Positions 24,101-32,879 of a stretch of DNA of 64,000 nucleotides are shown piece after piece (within the stretch, counting starts at the first letter, position 1; the number at the start of each line of letters is the position of its first letter). Both the position numbers and the translations under genes were made by a program. Under the pieces are notes generated by a model. That model made no database searches. It was given only the letters and a program-made list of their open reading frames with translations, and was not told the origin of the DNA. Source of the stretch: Aldrovandia affinis (taxonomy: Eukaryota; Chordata; Actinopteri; Notacanthiformes; Halosauridae); assembly GCA_029706075.1 (NCBI GenBank), contig JAINUG010000088.1, positions 1,786,001-1,850,000 of the forward strand. Reading direction: 5' to 3'.

Positions 24101-27100
24101 GCTTATGCTGACAGAATTCTCTTGGCCATCAGGGAATACACCTAGTTTATCTTCCTTTAACATCTAAAGGGGGGCTTCAGGTCTTTGTCCTGGTTCCACT
24201 GCCATTTTAATTGGGGCCTGTTCCTTCGAGCCCTTCTCATTGACCCTCTTCTTTCCTGAGAAGGGCTTGGTAGAGATACACTGATATGAAAATTATGGAC
24301 CGATACCGATTGTTCAAATAACACTATTTTGTTATTTATGGAGTGTCAACAAAAACAGCATGCGTTAGAGCTGGGCGATAACCAAATTTTACACCGTTAT
24401 CGTAATTATCAACTGTGGCAGTTGTGGTAGTGAAGCCAGAGGGAAGCATCATCAAAGCGCTAAACTTGGAGCTAGCGAAGCATGGTGTGAATTTGTTCAG
24501 TTCGTAAACCCACTAACTAGGATAGGCCCAGACAAAACGTGACAACGACATTGAAGACAAACCGTGTTTAGTCCCTAAGAAAGGCTGCATGTCAGTTGCG
24601 TGGGGTTACTTAGGTTACAGATGAGCTGAAAAAGAGCAGAAAGGAGGCATGTTCTGCAAGTACTGTAACCTAGCGGTCCTGGCGGCAGACGGGAATACGT
24701 TTAATCTATTCCATCATTTGAGAAGTTGTCACAAAAAGGAATATGAAGGACATATTGCAAAAAAACAGCCAAGCAAAGAATCACGCAGACTCAAAAAGGC
24801 AGCCATATGTATACACGTTTTTGTATTTGTTTACGCAAAGTGCAAACTTTATTTAAATGGCAAACAAAACCTACCGCACATACAAGCATTGAATGTTAAA
24901 TAAAGTTGTTTGAATATCTGTATATACTCAGCTTTTTCCCGCATACAAACTATCGTTTCAATCTCATTATTGAAGCATTTGGCCATCATATCATGATCGT
25001 TATTTTTGGCCATATCGCCAAGTTCTAGCGTGCATCTTGTGCAAGACTGCGTGGAGTGCCAGAGTGCTCACGATTGCGTCAATCGCAGTATCAGCAGAGG
25101 AGTAAATTAGGCGTGGTTTCAGTCAGTTTAGCTTGTAAGTACAAGATGCTGCCGTTCCATTAAAGTGTGAACATTTAGACCAGATTGACACAACAAATTG
25201 ATGGATAATTTGCCACGGCCACTGCCATCAATACATTTGATGTTGTTGACTGCAATCGGCTTATTGGCTTATCGGCCAATAAGGCAAATATCGTCTGATG
25301 CCTGTAGTCGACCGGTCTATCGGTGCACCCCTAGGGTAGGGGTACGCTGGGATGGAGTTGGACGCAGGGACTGCGTCTCCTTCATGGGCTCAGCTATGTG
25401 CCGGAGAGCGGTGAGACAGTGGAGGACACGTTGCTCGCGGTCGGGGAACAAGTGGGCTGTGTGCACATCTCAAACTCCAGAATGAATAAGGCTGTGATTG
25501 TTTTCCTTAAGAAGGAAAGTTTGATCAGTAAACTTATCCAGAGCGGGATTTGGATGAAGGGACTTTTTGTGCCGGTTACCCCTCTGCCAGAACTGGCAAC
25601 AAAAGTGGTGGTTTCTCAGAAAAAGAATGAGGTGATGGAAAGAGAATTGTTATGGTTTGGGAAATGCACCAGCTCTCTGAAGGTTCCACTGGGTTGTAAA
25701 AGTGCAGCATTGAAACGTGTTGTCTTTTAGACCAGTGGTTCTCAACCTTTTTTGTGCTCTGTACCACTCAAATATTTTCAACAATCCCCAAGTACCCCCT
25801 ACCCATAATATATATATAGGCCTATATATACCTATATATACATATATATATAGGCATATACCTCACGTGTAAGCAGCCAACACAGATATTTAGATTTTTT
25901 AAAAAACATTTTATTAAGATTCACCATTAATAATTACAAAAGATATTTTGATAAATAAAAAAATTATAATTTAAGATTAATAATTACAAAACAAAGCCAG
26001 CAAATCTGCAGGAAATAAGAGCCCAGGGTCTGGCATCTAACATTTCAACTTGAAATGCTTTTCACCAACAAAATACAATTAATTAATATTTATTTTGAGG
26101 TTTCAAAAACATTTCCAAGTACCCCCTGCAATTCCCCCACGTACCACTAGGGGTACGCGTACCCCCGGTTGAGAAACAATGTTTTAGACGACAGGTTTTT
26201 GTTTTTAAGCAATGCTGATCATTCCCTCGATGTACATTTCCACTGCAAACATGGAGACAACTCGTATGTGGTGTTTGCTTTGACTGACAGCTTGCATTGT
26301 TTTGAGTGCGGGGATATTGGGCACAATTTTTTTATTTATTTTATTTAACCTTTATTTAGCCAGGCAAAGCCATTAAGAACAGGTTCTTATTTGCAATGGC
26401 GGCCTGGGTACATACCTGGGTACATACACCATTCACTCACACACTCACAAAAGGTTCACTTGCCTGCACACAGCTCAGCCCCAGGAGGGGGGTTCTGGCA
26501 GCGAGCCCCAGGAGGCGAGGCCACAGATGGATACAGCAACCAGGGAACAAGCTATTGAGTGTGATAATGAGGGGGAGAAGCAGGATACAGGGGAAGTGTT
26601 AGAGGTGCCTGGTGTTAGTATAGAGGTGGGTGGGGATGATGATCCACCTGGTGATCGTGTATCAACTTCGGGCTCAGGCGGGGGAAAGCTAGAATGTCGA
26701 TGAAGCGGGTTTAAAGGGGATGAGGGCACAGTGGGGGGAAATGGGTGTACTGGGGGGAGGAAGCAGACAGAAATGGGAGTTGTGTTGGTTAATGTGGTGG
26801 TTAATATAGCTTCTTTGTGCCCACCTGTGGTGGGGAATTGCGGTTGGGGCAGTAGAGGAGGATGGTGGGGTGTTCTCAAACATGTCGCCCGTGACGAACA
26901 TGAAGGCTGTGTACAACGAGTACGTGTACGGCACTTTGAATGCTTTTGGGTTTGGGGGGCACTTTATTTAGTTGGTGAAGCTGCTATATGCGGGAGCATC
27001 ATGTCTGGTCTAGGTGGGCGAGGGGTTGACTAGGCCAGTATGGGTGGAGAGAGGGATACGGTGGGGTTGTCCGCTGTCAGGCCAGCTGTATGCCTTGGCT

Positions 27101-30008
27101 TTTTTGTGCCTCCTACATCAGAGGCTACTGGGTGTGGGTATTCCAGGGTACATTAATTCCCAAGCAGTGAGGTTGTCGGTGTGTGCTGACGACATTACTG
27201 CAATGGTGAGGGACAGGGAGGATGTACATGCATTGGAGGAGAAGCTCCAGGTTTATGAGGGTGCCTCCATGGCAAAGGTCAACTGGGGCAAGAGCGAGGC
27301 GTTGGCTTGTGGGAGGGGTCCAATGGGGGTGGTCAGGATTAAAAGTTTTGGGAGTGTACTCTGGCAGTGAGGGGAAAACCTCCCAGAAAAAAATAAATGA
27401 GTCAAGGAGCTGGAGGACTTATTTTGGTCAGGTCATTGGCTCTTGGCACCGGTACTGTAACTCCCTGTACATGAGGGGGCACGGGGGTTGGTAGACCTGG
27501 AGAGCAGGTTGGCAGCCTTTGGGCTGCTTTTATGCCATCCAGTGCTCTGCCGGAGACAGCAAGCGTGTGCCCTGCTGAGACGGGCAGCTGCCATGGAGCT
27601 GGATCAGCAGCTGTTCCTGATGAGAGCTGAGAGCTGAGAGGCCTGTGCAGGTTACGATGGAATATTGTTTCTGTTTTGTGTCATGGTGGAAAGCTTTTGG
27701 TGTGCTCAATAAAAGAACATAAAGCTTCTGTCTCTTTCTGTCGAGCCCTTCTCATTGACCCTCTCCTCTCCCTTCTCTCCTCTCCACCTCGGTCTATCCT
27801 CCCGCCTGATGACACTGCAGCTTCAGTAACGACGTGCCCAAAGACTACAGGCAGGTGTCCCTGACAGGGGTGAAACAGAGGTTTGAGGACGAAGCCTATC
27901 AGCAGATCAGTAAGGAGCAGGTGTGTTTGGTTCACCCGCCACCCCCCCCCCCCCAGTAATCAACATGGAGCTCCACATCCGGTGCTGTACCGTGCCGTCT
28001 GTGCTGTCCGCTGTCTCTGACCTCTGCTGTCTTGCACAGATGATGGGGTTTGGAGAGCTGTGTAACGTGCTGGGGATCCCTGAGGTGGAGCAGCAGCTGT
28101 CTGGTGCAGATTCCCCCTGCCCGGCCCCCCAGACCTCAGACATCCACACCTTCCTCTCCTCCCCCACCGGAAACAAGAGGTACATCCCTACCCTGCCCCT
28201 GCCCCGGCCCCTGCACCCCCTCCCTTTATTCCCATTTTAACTGCTTTATTACACCTGGCTACTAATGGGAATTGATTTCCCATGCTGTTTTAATACCTCA
28301 TTTTACAACTGGTGTCTGGATCGGCCATAGCCATGTCAGCTCAAGTGAGATTAGGTGCATTTCAATTGGCTGTTGATTAATGTCTGAGGCACAGGACATT
28401 AAGGTCCAGATGCAGAGGTGGAATGAACTACAATCCTTATGGCTCTCTAGAGTTTGACTTTGTGCTGCGTTGTGTGAGGCCAGAATTGGTGCTCGTATTT
28501 TTTGTGTGGTCTTGTGTAGCGCGTTGTTTTTGGGTGGGTTGTGGTGTTACACTGTGTGTTCGTGTGGTGTGTGTATTTGTGTGTGTGTTGGTCTCTGTCC
28601 CAGCAGTGTGTGTTGTTTCTGTCTCAGCGTTGTGTCCATGTGAGGATTGTTTTTATGCGAGCCTCACCCTCTTACTCTGTTCAGGCGGCGAGAAGACAAC
28701 ATGGAGACGCACAGAGGCAGCTTCGTGGCCACGCCCACGGCCGAACTGTCCAATCCAGAGGAGGCGCTGCTGGGGGACATCCTAGAGTGGAGCTTGGACA
28801 CTTCCTGTTCAGGATATGAGGGAGACCAGGAGAGCGAGGGAGAGAAGGAGGGAGAGGGTGAGTGGGAGGGGAGGAGGGGCAGCTCTGCATCAGCACGCTG
28901 CAGTTGGTCTGTTGGGGTATCGGAGGCTGTATCCAGCTGAGGTTCAGTCCTTCGGAGCAGTGGCTGGCTGCATGTGCTTTCCTGAAATGGTTGACGATCT
29001 TGTAGCGATGGAACAGGCTTACAATTCAATTTGTGCATTCCAATTTAGGAGAAAATGAGAAAGTTGGGAGTAGAATCTTTTTAATGATAATTATATGTAT
29101 ATGGCCCCCGGGGGGGTGGAACCGGTGAAGACGCTTGTTCTAAGTGCAGATTTCCCACTGGAGCCTGGGTTTGATCCCCTGCTGTGCCGGCAGTCCCGTT
29201 CACGGGTGGCAGTTAGCTGTCCGCCCTCAGGGGGAGGCAAGCTGGCATGAGCTTGCCACATATAAATTGTATTTATTTAAAATGATAAATTGTATTTGTC
29301 GCAAACATTTAGGACTTTTCATCTGTCACACTATGGAGCTTGTGTACCCAGGCTCTGCTATCCTTCCTCCTCCTGACCACTGATCCAGAGCCAGGTTTTC
29401 CTCAGTCCTAATCCTATGATTTCACCAATCATCATGTGAAAAGCTTTACACGTATCTAGGCTCAGTGGTCTGGGGAAGAATTCATAGCGTACGTCCAGTT
29501 TGGATTCCCCCGCTCCGTTATGTATCCTTGCCTGCTCCTGCAAGAGACCGGTTTCCTTGTGTTTGTGTCGTACTGATGGGAAGTCTCCTGTCTCATCTTG
29601 CCTGCAGCCATGGCCCCCGCAGTGCTCCTGGAGCTGTCGTGCACACTGGGAGATATCGGACAGCACTGCCGGGCCCTCTCCAGTGACGACGAGAGCCTCG
29701 GCAAGAGAGAGGCGGAGGGAGACCACGACGACGACGCCGACGCCGCTGAGGATGGCGATGGCTGCACCCTGAGCACAGACCTCCACAGCTCGGGGTACTC
29801 TTCCGTACAGAGTGCCAGCCCGCCCTCCTCCCAGAGCTCCTGCCCCCACGCCAGTCTGAGCCTGCCGCCCAGAGGGGCCTCGGTCCCGGAACCGGCCCAG
29901 AGGTCTAGGGCCTGCGGCCGCAGGCAGGTGAAGAGGAAGAACGTGGCGGAGCACAGCGGGGAGGAGACGAGGGACGAGGAGGCCGAAGTGAGCGTCCTTG
30001 TCATGTAG
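7207..30008 (+). CDS. ccnf: Cyclin F, complete gene, 17 coding exons
   Basis: Cyclin F is the substrate-recruiting F-box subunit of SCF ubiquitin ligases. It drives degradation of proteins such as CP110, RRM2 and SLBP in G2, and acts in nucleus and centrosome. Exons: 7207-7219, 8504-8658, 9377-9483, 9605-9672, 9786-9983, 12122-12175, 13054-13158, 14262-14339, 15352-15482, 15809-15973, 16104-16227, 16348-16528, 18291-18378, 27821-27920, 28040-28179, 28685-28857, 29608-30008. All have GT/AG borders and compatible phases. The spliced length is 2281 nt, 2280 (759 residues plus stop) after correcting one net extra base; human is 786. Order: basic NLS TKRRVRKR, F-box (about 26-73), Sel1-like helical region, cyclin N fold (about 289-400) with the MRYIL hydrophobic patch, cyclin C fold, then an acidic, PEST-like tail with HRGSF and SSGYSSV blocks. 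Apparent indels at 9939, 15402 and 15433 interrupt the frame. Confidence 0.95.
8504..8658 (+). CDS. ccnf: CCNF exon 2 (NLS and F-box N-half)
   Basis: Acceptor CCGTCAG, donor GTGAGT. It encodes the Cys-rich start HCRCSKC, the basic NLS and most of the F-box (SLPDEVLLCVLQCLSAEDLL). Phase 0 at the 3' end. Confidence 0.95.
8669..8847. repeat. (CTCACTAA/CTCA)n minisatellite running into (CA)n
   Basis: Starting 10 bp after the exon 2 donor, an ACTC/CTAA-type tandem tract to about 8781 is followed by about 33 CA units to 8847. Confidence 0.95.
9137..9192. repeat. (CA)n microsatellite
   Basis: About 28 CA units in CCNF intron 2, roughly 290 bp beyond the first CA tract. Confidence 0.95.
9377..9483 (+). 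CDS. ccnf: CCNF exon 3 (F-box C-half)
   Basis: Acceptor TTTTCCAG, donor GTACCT. It encodes VHSRLRDIVDGHSSVWARV and continues to SVWLFE, aligned with human VHSQLKDLVDNHASVWA and LKLFE. It ends two bases into an Arg codon. Confidence 0.95.
9605..9672 (+). CDS. ccnf: CCNF exon 4
   Basis: Acceptor TTACTTCAG, donor GTAAGT. It encodes AAEKGNFEAAVKLGIAYLYN, nearly identical to human; this is the Sel1-like helical segment after the F-box. Confidence 0.97.
9786..9983 (+). CDS. ccnf: CCNF exon 5, with an apparent +1 frameshift
   Basis: Acceptor GGTCTCAG, donor GTGAGT. The frame reads through FVWVFIRPPWSPSGSCCKA, then hits TGA at 9950-9952. Dropping one C of the CC at 9939-9940 restores VVYDRLKAECDTHT, which aligns with the human protein and joins exon 6 in phase. 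The extra base is either a read error or a real frameshift allele. Confidence 0.9.
9984..12121. other. CCNF intron 5
   Basis: No second gene recognised. AT-rich, with short ATT runs near 10467-10480. Conventional donor and acceptor at the ends. Confidence 0.7.
12122..12175 (+). CDS. ccnf: CCNF exon 6
   Basis: Acceptor TTTTCTGTAG, donor GTAAGT. Eighteen codons encode LLHCLARVLQHFD, matching human ILHCLGRVLSLFE. Phase 0 on both sides. Confidence 0.95.
13054..13158 (+). CDS. ccnf: CCNF exon 7
   Basis: Acceptor TCTCTGCCAG, donor GTATGG (weak after position +4). It encodes a Glu/Lys start and then GCLQSSYLLWEHQR, aligned with human GCLTSSYLLWESDR. Thirty-five codons, phase 0. Confidence 0.95.
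14128..14171. other. Perfect 17-bp inverted repeat in CCNF intron 7
   Basis: Arms 14128-14144 and 14155-14171 (ACCTGCTCTGCTAAGAA and its reverse complement) flank a 10-nt loop. The hairpin lies 91 bp before the exon 8 start and would be present in the pre-mRNA. Confidence 0.9.
14262..14339 (+). CDS. ccnf: CCNF exon 8
   Basis: Acceptor ATCCCCCCAG, donor GTGCAC. It encodes LRTLRDYAAKGCWEAQ, nearly identical to human. Twenty-six codons, phase 0. Confidence 0.96.
15352..15482 (+). CDS. ccnf: CCNF exon 9, with two compensating indels
   Basis: Acceptor CTCTTCAG, donor GTGAGA. It starts MALAKLCSGGNPVGLEAG, then meets TGA at 15409-15411. A one-base shift gives AVTQLFRAHA, aligned with human VCQLFQAS. 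A second shift returns to TQDLLRRGINNTMR. The pattern fits one missing G in GGGG (15402-15405) and one extra C in CCC (15433-15435). Net length is in phase with exon 10. Confidence 0.85.
15809..15973 (+). CDS. ccnf: CCNF exon 10 (cyclin box core)
   Basis: A polypyrimidine-rich acceptor (TCCCTCAG) and donor GTGCGT. The exon 9 join makes MRYIL, the hydrophobic patch used for substrate docking. It then reads VDWLVEVTTMKDFSSLSLHV and LLGIACMVVCTR, the first cyclin fold. Confidence 0.97.
16104..16227 (+). CDS. ccnf: CCNF exon 11 (cyclin box)
   Basis: Acceptor CCGCCTCAG, donor GTGAGT. YISKEILTIREAVWLTDNTY is identical to the vertebrate protein over this stretch. Ends in phase 0 after EGKIR. Confidence 0.98.
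16348..16528 (+). CDS. ccnf: CCNF exon 12 (cyclin C-terminal fold)
   Basis: Acceptor TCTCTCCAG, donor GTACGT. It encodes TPTVLDYGEVLLALLP, CELSLLYTSL and PARLASGALLL, the start of the second cyclin fold. Confidence 0.96.
17180..17296. repeat. Foldback (MITE-like) inverted repeat in CCNF intron 12
   Basis: TAGTGTTCACGGACATT at 17180-17196 pairs with the reverse complement ending at 17296 with one mismatch. A second inner pair based on TTGCTTGCTAAT also matches. CTAG-rich flanks (GCTAGCTAGCTAACGTTAG) are common in fish repeats. The family is not identified. Confidence 0.6.
18291..18378 (+). CDS. ccnf: CCNF exon 13
   Basis: Acceptor CCAATCACAG, donor GTGAGT. It encodes VWPGQLAEYTGFSEDDLVPC, aligned with human TTQLWDLTGFSYEDLIPC. 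It is followed by the longest intron of the gene. Confidence 0.95.
19040..20600 (-). mobile_element. Decayed hAT element with BED finger (ZBED-type transposase)
   Basis: On the - strand, 20171-20353 encodes VPKKSNTSVVWQYFGFEKTD, the start of a BED domain. After a frameshift, 19960-20202 gives LKKHHRQQYDEC-type finger residues (KKHHRQQYDECMAKK) and ITHYLAKDMVSINSVQRWF, the usual continuation of ZBED-like hAT transposases (cf. FIAKDMRPIYTVE). The catalytic RNase H-like domain is missing. Element borders are approximate, set from AT-rich ends resembling hAT termini. A SINE at about 19420-19595 is inserted within. Confidence 0.65.
19420..19595 (-). repeat. tRNA-derived SINE
   Basis: The reverse complement begins like GGGCGATGGATAGCG with a TTCGAAACC B-box-like string. 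It shares GGCGGACAGCCAAATGCCGC with the copy at 36245-36573. The tail is not preserved. Confidence 0.6.
22440..22625 (-). repeat. GC-rich repeat, possible SINE
   Basis: GC-rich block with GTTCTAACCAGG and TTTCGACGTGG strings resembling the tRNA-like heads of other SINEs here, ending just before the hAT at 22676. Family uncertain. Confidence 0.3.
22676..23563 (-). mobile_element. hAT element, 888 bp, with perfect 8-bp target duplication
   Basis: Ends are inverted: TAGGGGTGGGCGATAT at the left and, reverse-complemented, TAGGAGTGGGCGCTAT at the right. The host sequence ACCACAAT is present at 22668-22675 and again at 23564-23571, an exact 8-bp duplication as made by hAT transposases. The - strand frame 22813-23193 encodes an acidic start and a BED finger (CKLCRC, then HLKTMH). 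Only the N-terminal part of the transposase remains, so the copy is non-autonomous. Confidence 0.85.
24367..25028 (+). mobile_element. hAT-like element carrying a BED finger fragment
   Basis: The left end TAGAGCTGGGCGATAAC matches the reverse complement of the right end (TAGAACTTGGCGATAT) with a few changes. The flanking 8-mers GCATGCGT and GCGTGCAT could be a diverged duplication (two transitions). Inside, 24649-24780 encodes MFCKYCNLAVLAADGNTFNL and then HHLRSCH, a CxxC...HxxxxH BED finger. No catalytic domain follows. Confidence 0.65.
25733..26181. mobile_element. Small hAT MITE with 8-bp duplication, inside LINE ORF1
   Basis: Begins CAGTGGTTCTCAACC and ends in the reverse complement CATTGTTTCTCAACC. 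TTTTAGAC is repeated exactly at 25725-25732 and 26182-26189. Length 449 bp, no coding capacity. The interior holds (TATATA) tracts and GTACCCCC blocks. It splits the Tx1-like ORF1, so it is younger than the LINE. Confidence 0.88.
26325..26460. repeat. Interspersed repeat with TTTATTTAACC motif
   Basis: TTATTTAACCTTTATTTAGC followed by CAGGCAAAGCCATTAAGAAC and GGTTCTTATTTGCAATGGCG is a very common interspersed motif in fish genomes. It is inserted between the halves of the ORF1 zinc knuckle. The family name is not certain. Confidence 0.6.
27821..27920 (+). CDS. ccnf: CCNF exon 14
   Basis: Acceptor ACACTGCAG, donor GTGTGT. It encodes DVPKDYRQVSLTGVKQRFED, matching human APKDYRQVSLTAVKQRFED. 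Phase 0 at the 3' end. Confidence 0.97.
28040..28179 (+). CDS. ccnf: CCNF exon 15
   Basis: Acceptor CTTGCACAG, donor GTACAT. It encodes FGELCNVLGIPEVE and DIHTFLSSPTGNKR, aligned with human YSQLCAALGV and IHAFLSSPSGRR. Confidence 0.95.
28685..28857 (+). CDS. ccnf: CCNF exon 16
   Basis: Acceptor TCTGTTCAG, donor GTGAGT. The join makes a basic KRRRED stretch in the place of the human C-terminal NLS. It then reads HRGSFVATPTAELS and SGYEGDQESEGEKEGE, both strongly conserved. Confidence 0.97.
29100..29260 (+). repeat. tRNA-derived SINE head
   Basis: GGCCCCCGGGGGGGTGGAACC, a GGGTTTGATCCC B-box-like string, and GTCCCGTTCACGGGTGGCAG with GCTGTCCGCC. Same family as 61120-61390. In CCNF intron 16. 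Confidence 0.55.
29608..30008 (+). CDS. ccnf: CCNF exon 17, terminal
   Basis: Acceptor TGCCTGCAG; ends at TAG 30006-30008. It encodes an Asp-rich segment (DHDDDADAAEDGDG), SSGYSSVQSASPPSS and QVKRKNVAEHSGEE, parallel to human TSGYSSVSTASPTSS and QVKRINLCIHSEEE. This is the degradation-prone, disordered tail. Confidence 0.95.
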
Positions 30009-30417
30009 AGCGCTGACTGACACCGTCTCCTCCTCCTCCTCCTCCTCCCTGACTCCACCGCACACCCCTCTCGTCTTGCCCGGAGCACTTCGAGGAAGCC
30101 GTTTCTCAGCCCATGAAGTTTTGAAGTGGTTGTGTGTGCGTGTGTGTTTATGTGTAGAGTGAGACTTGATTATCCGCTCTGAGCTTTAAAAAAAGAGGGG
30201 GGAGGCGGGGGGAAGAAAAGTCCTACTTGAAATTTGCTGTGTTTAGCTTGTCAATGTGTTGTCTCACCACTACCTGACGCATTGTGATCAAGACATCCTT
30301 GAATTCAGCAGCCTTCAATTAAAGGCTGGATTTTTGGTACCAAAACCACTGATTTATTTTTATTTTTTATTTTTATTCTTTATTTTTTATTCTTTTTTAT
30401 TACTTTGTGTCTGTGTG

Positions 30418-30449
<32 letters not shown>

Positions 30450-32090
30450 ACATCACATTCATCTCCCCGTTTAACCGTGTTTTTCACTTTCAATGACCTA
30501 ACTTACCAACATCCAAAGCAAAACCTCAACAATCACCTCAGTGAATCTGTGTTCGTATTCAGTGTTTTGACACTTACCAGAAACTGCAGTATTTCGATTG
30601 TATTTAAGCCTATGGTGGCCTAAGTGGTGCAAAGTTGCTGTTTGTTTTTTTTACTTCAACCAAGGGTTTCATTTTTAAAGGTGGATAAGCCTCTGTTACT
30701 GATGTCTAAACGAACTGGTTTCAACTGCCTTTTTTGCTGTAGAATGTTATTGATGTACAAGCCTCTTGGTGTATTCTTGCTGATAAAGTTGAAGTATTTT
30801 GTTCATTTTTCTGTTCAATGCCTTGCCCAGATTGTGTCTCACTGTCATTCACCCTGTTTCTTGATATCTGAAGTGCAGTCCGTTTCATTCGTGAGAGGAG
30901 GCGGGGGGTGTTTGCGTCAAGAACAGAAGTTAAAATGTGTCTACAGAAATGTATCTTACCAGTATGTTATGTGCAAGTAATGCATATACACACACGTTCT
31001 TAAATTGATTACATTTTAATCTTGACTGTTGAAAGAAGGGAAAAATGCACAGGTTTGTAATACCCTAGAACAGGTATTCAATGTATTATTCAGGATTTGA
31101 TTACAGCATGCTCACTATTGAACCACTGCTTATGAAATCACCATCACTGCCAATTTCAGGAAGCTTGGATAATTGACCACTCCAGTAGAGTGAGGACTGA
31201 CTTCCGACAGCGGCCAGTGACCATGCCGATAGTTTAACAAGTGGAAATGTTTGATGCCATCTTTCTCCAGCGTCCTCTGATTGATGCCTGGCACTTTAAG
31301 TTTGGGCAGTTTGTTTCAAACAATGTTTGAGGTTAAAGTTGCATAGCGACATTTCCTGTGCTAGAACAATCAACTACTCTTGTTGAGTACACAATGAGGT
31401 TGAAGGTGTTGCTTAGCCTGTCTGGGGGTAAAAGGAAGTTGTAACACTAAACAGAATTAAATTATTAATTTTTAAAGTACTGTACATCAGCCAATATGGT
31501 ATCTGCAAGCTTTGGGGCATGGGACAACCTTTGTCCACAAACTGTTGTATCTGATTGTAAATAAATGTGAATATAATTCCTTAATTCACAAACCATTTTA
31601 TACCTTGTGTTTGTGTAAATATGTAAATGTGAGAAAGCTGTGACTGGCTGCTTTTACTTGAAATCGATAAAAAAACAAAACATTATTCTGGAAACCGAAA
31701 GTAAGCAAACACTGCCACAGGTGGCGCTCTGATTTCCTTCAGTGCTGTCTTCATTGTTAACTTCTCCCCCGTGTGTGTGTTTTGTGTGTGTGTGTGTGTG
31801 TGTATTGTGTAATGCTTCCCTTAAGCATTCAACCGTTACTTCAAAGGATTTAAGAAAGATTATAAAGTAAATGGTGAAAATAATTATTTGATTCATTGCC
31901 AGCCGTACATACAATGTGAGCTTGAACTTAATGTTGTACTTTTTTTTTTTTTTTTTTTGTACTGTGGAACTGTACAAGCAAATTCAATGCATACATCTTG
32001 AATTTATGGTGCTTTCAGTAATTCAGGTTGTATCCAAACAAGAAATGTCTTGTTTTTTTATTGCCAATAAAAATGTAATGGCGTAAGGAA
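30009..32090 (+). other. ccnf: CCNF 3' UTR
   Basis: Non-coding, AT-rich, with a (GT)n run at about 30411-30449 and another at about 31771-31804. Candidate poly(A) signals are AATAAA at 31560-31565 and, more likely terminal, at 32066-32071, followed by a T/GT-rich stretch at 32090-32115. Length about 2 kb if the distal site is used. Confidence 0.65.
32066..32071 (+). terminator. CCNF distal polyadenylation signal AATAAA
   Basis: Canonical hexamer with a T-rich downstream element (TTCTGTTTGATTTTGTTCC). Nothing else gene-like lies between it and the ABCA3 promoter. Confidence 0.6.
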
Positions 32091-32473
32091 TTCTGTTTGA
32101 TTTTGTTCCTTGATTTCAGTTTTGGGGAATAGTGGCAAGTTTATGGATCTCCTTTGCTAATGCAAATCCACATGACAAAATACCAATTCTCTGGTATCAA
32201 TTGCAAGTAATGAGTGGTGGATGGGAAAGCATACATTGATAATGACTGGTGGAAAAGGCCAAAGTTCACAAATGGTAATGAGCCATACCTTAAGACAACA
32301 AAAGGGAATCATGTCACTAATGCATATTTTCTGTTATCTTAACTGACTGCTGTTCATATAAAGGATCACAAAGGGAGGCACCCTGTCTGGCATTGAGAGT
32401 GCTGTGCATGGTCCTCCAAAATCCTCAGTTTGCAGTTGGATGGAATGTTGCCCACGTAACCGCAATAATATAA

Positions 32474-32530
32474 TATACGCCATTTAGCAGACGCTTTTAT
32501 CCAAAGCGACTTACAGTAGTGAGACAAGTT
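32474..32530 (-). repeat. SINE tail fragment
   Basis: CGCCATTTAGCAGACGCTTT and AAAGCGACTTACAGTAGTGA, the conserved block also found at 50725, 57710 and 59810. Head absent. Confidence 0.7.
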
Positions 32531-32879
32531 GCTAGCAGCTATTCTTGTGTGCATGGAGAATGCATTTTTGCATATTCATGCCTACAGTGGCCACCATGTT
32601 CACTACAGCTAATTTTCAAATGGCTGCTCATTTTCTGTCTATAATCTGCAGAGGGCCAGTCAGAGGCTTCTCATTATACAGATGTGCCTTAAATATGTAT
32701 GTTAATATCTAGAATAGTCTGGAGGCCTAGCATTACATTGATTTAATATACACATGCTTTATTGAATGGAAAATGACAATTTACAATCTACCATCCTGTT
32801 GTATTCAGCAAAAAAGTATTTTTTCTCTATGTAGGCAAGACGCACTCGATGGTAATAGGACCAAACGTGTGAAGTGTGG

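Larger units (their letters stand above)
25385..27670 (+). mobile_element. Tx1-clade LINE remnant (ORF1 and RT), interrupted
   Basis: ORF1: 25398-25730 reads GLFVPVTPLPELATKVVVS and LGCKSAALKRVVF. It continues after an inserted MITE at 26190-26330 with DSLHCFECGDIGH, a CCHC zinc knuckle, and after another insertion with an acidic Glu/Gly-rich tail to about 26702. RT: 27014-27370 reads GCPLSGQLYALAF, SVCADDITAMVRD (the ADD catalytic motif) and SMAKVNWGKSEAL. A further piece about 27480-27640 gives GLVDLESRLAAFG-like C-terminal sequence. The endonuclease domain and most of ORF2 are lost. Naming as Tx1-like rests on recalled fish ORF1 and RT motifs. Confidence 0.7.
18379..27820. other. CCNF intron 13, 9.4 kb, transposon-rich
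   Basis: This single intron accounts for about 40% of the CCNF coding span. It holds three BED-finger hAT remnants, a small hAT MITE, a Tx1-like LINE, a SINE and other repeats listed separately. Between them (18379-19040, 20600-22440, 23600-24360) no gene is recognised. Confidence 0.9.

Noticed and set aside
26475..26934. Pro-rich - strand frames (134 and 81 codons)
   Set aside because: Antisense of the acidic Glu/Gly-rich ORF1 tail of the Tx1-like LINE.
7207..30008. CCNF as a pseudogene
   Set aside because: Three indels are all in G/C runs, while all 16 introns have good splice sites and conserved protein outside; sequencing error is simpler.
29358..30088. Long open frames on the - strand (235 and 208 codons)
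   Set aside because: They lie opposite CCNF exon 17 and arise from its biased GC-rich codons; the + strand frame matches cyclin F and has the splice acceptor.
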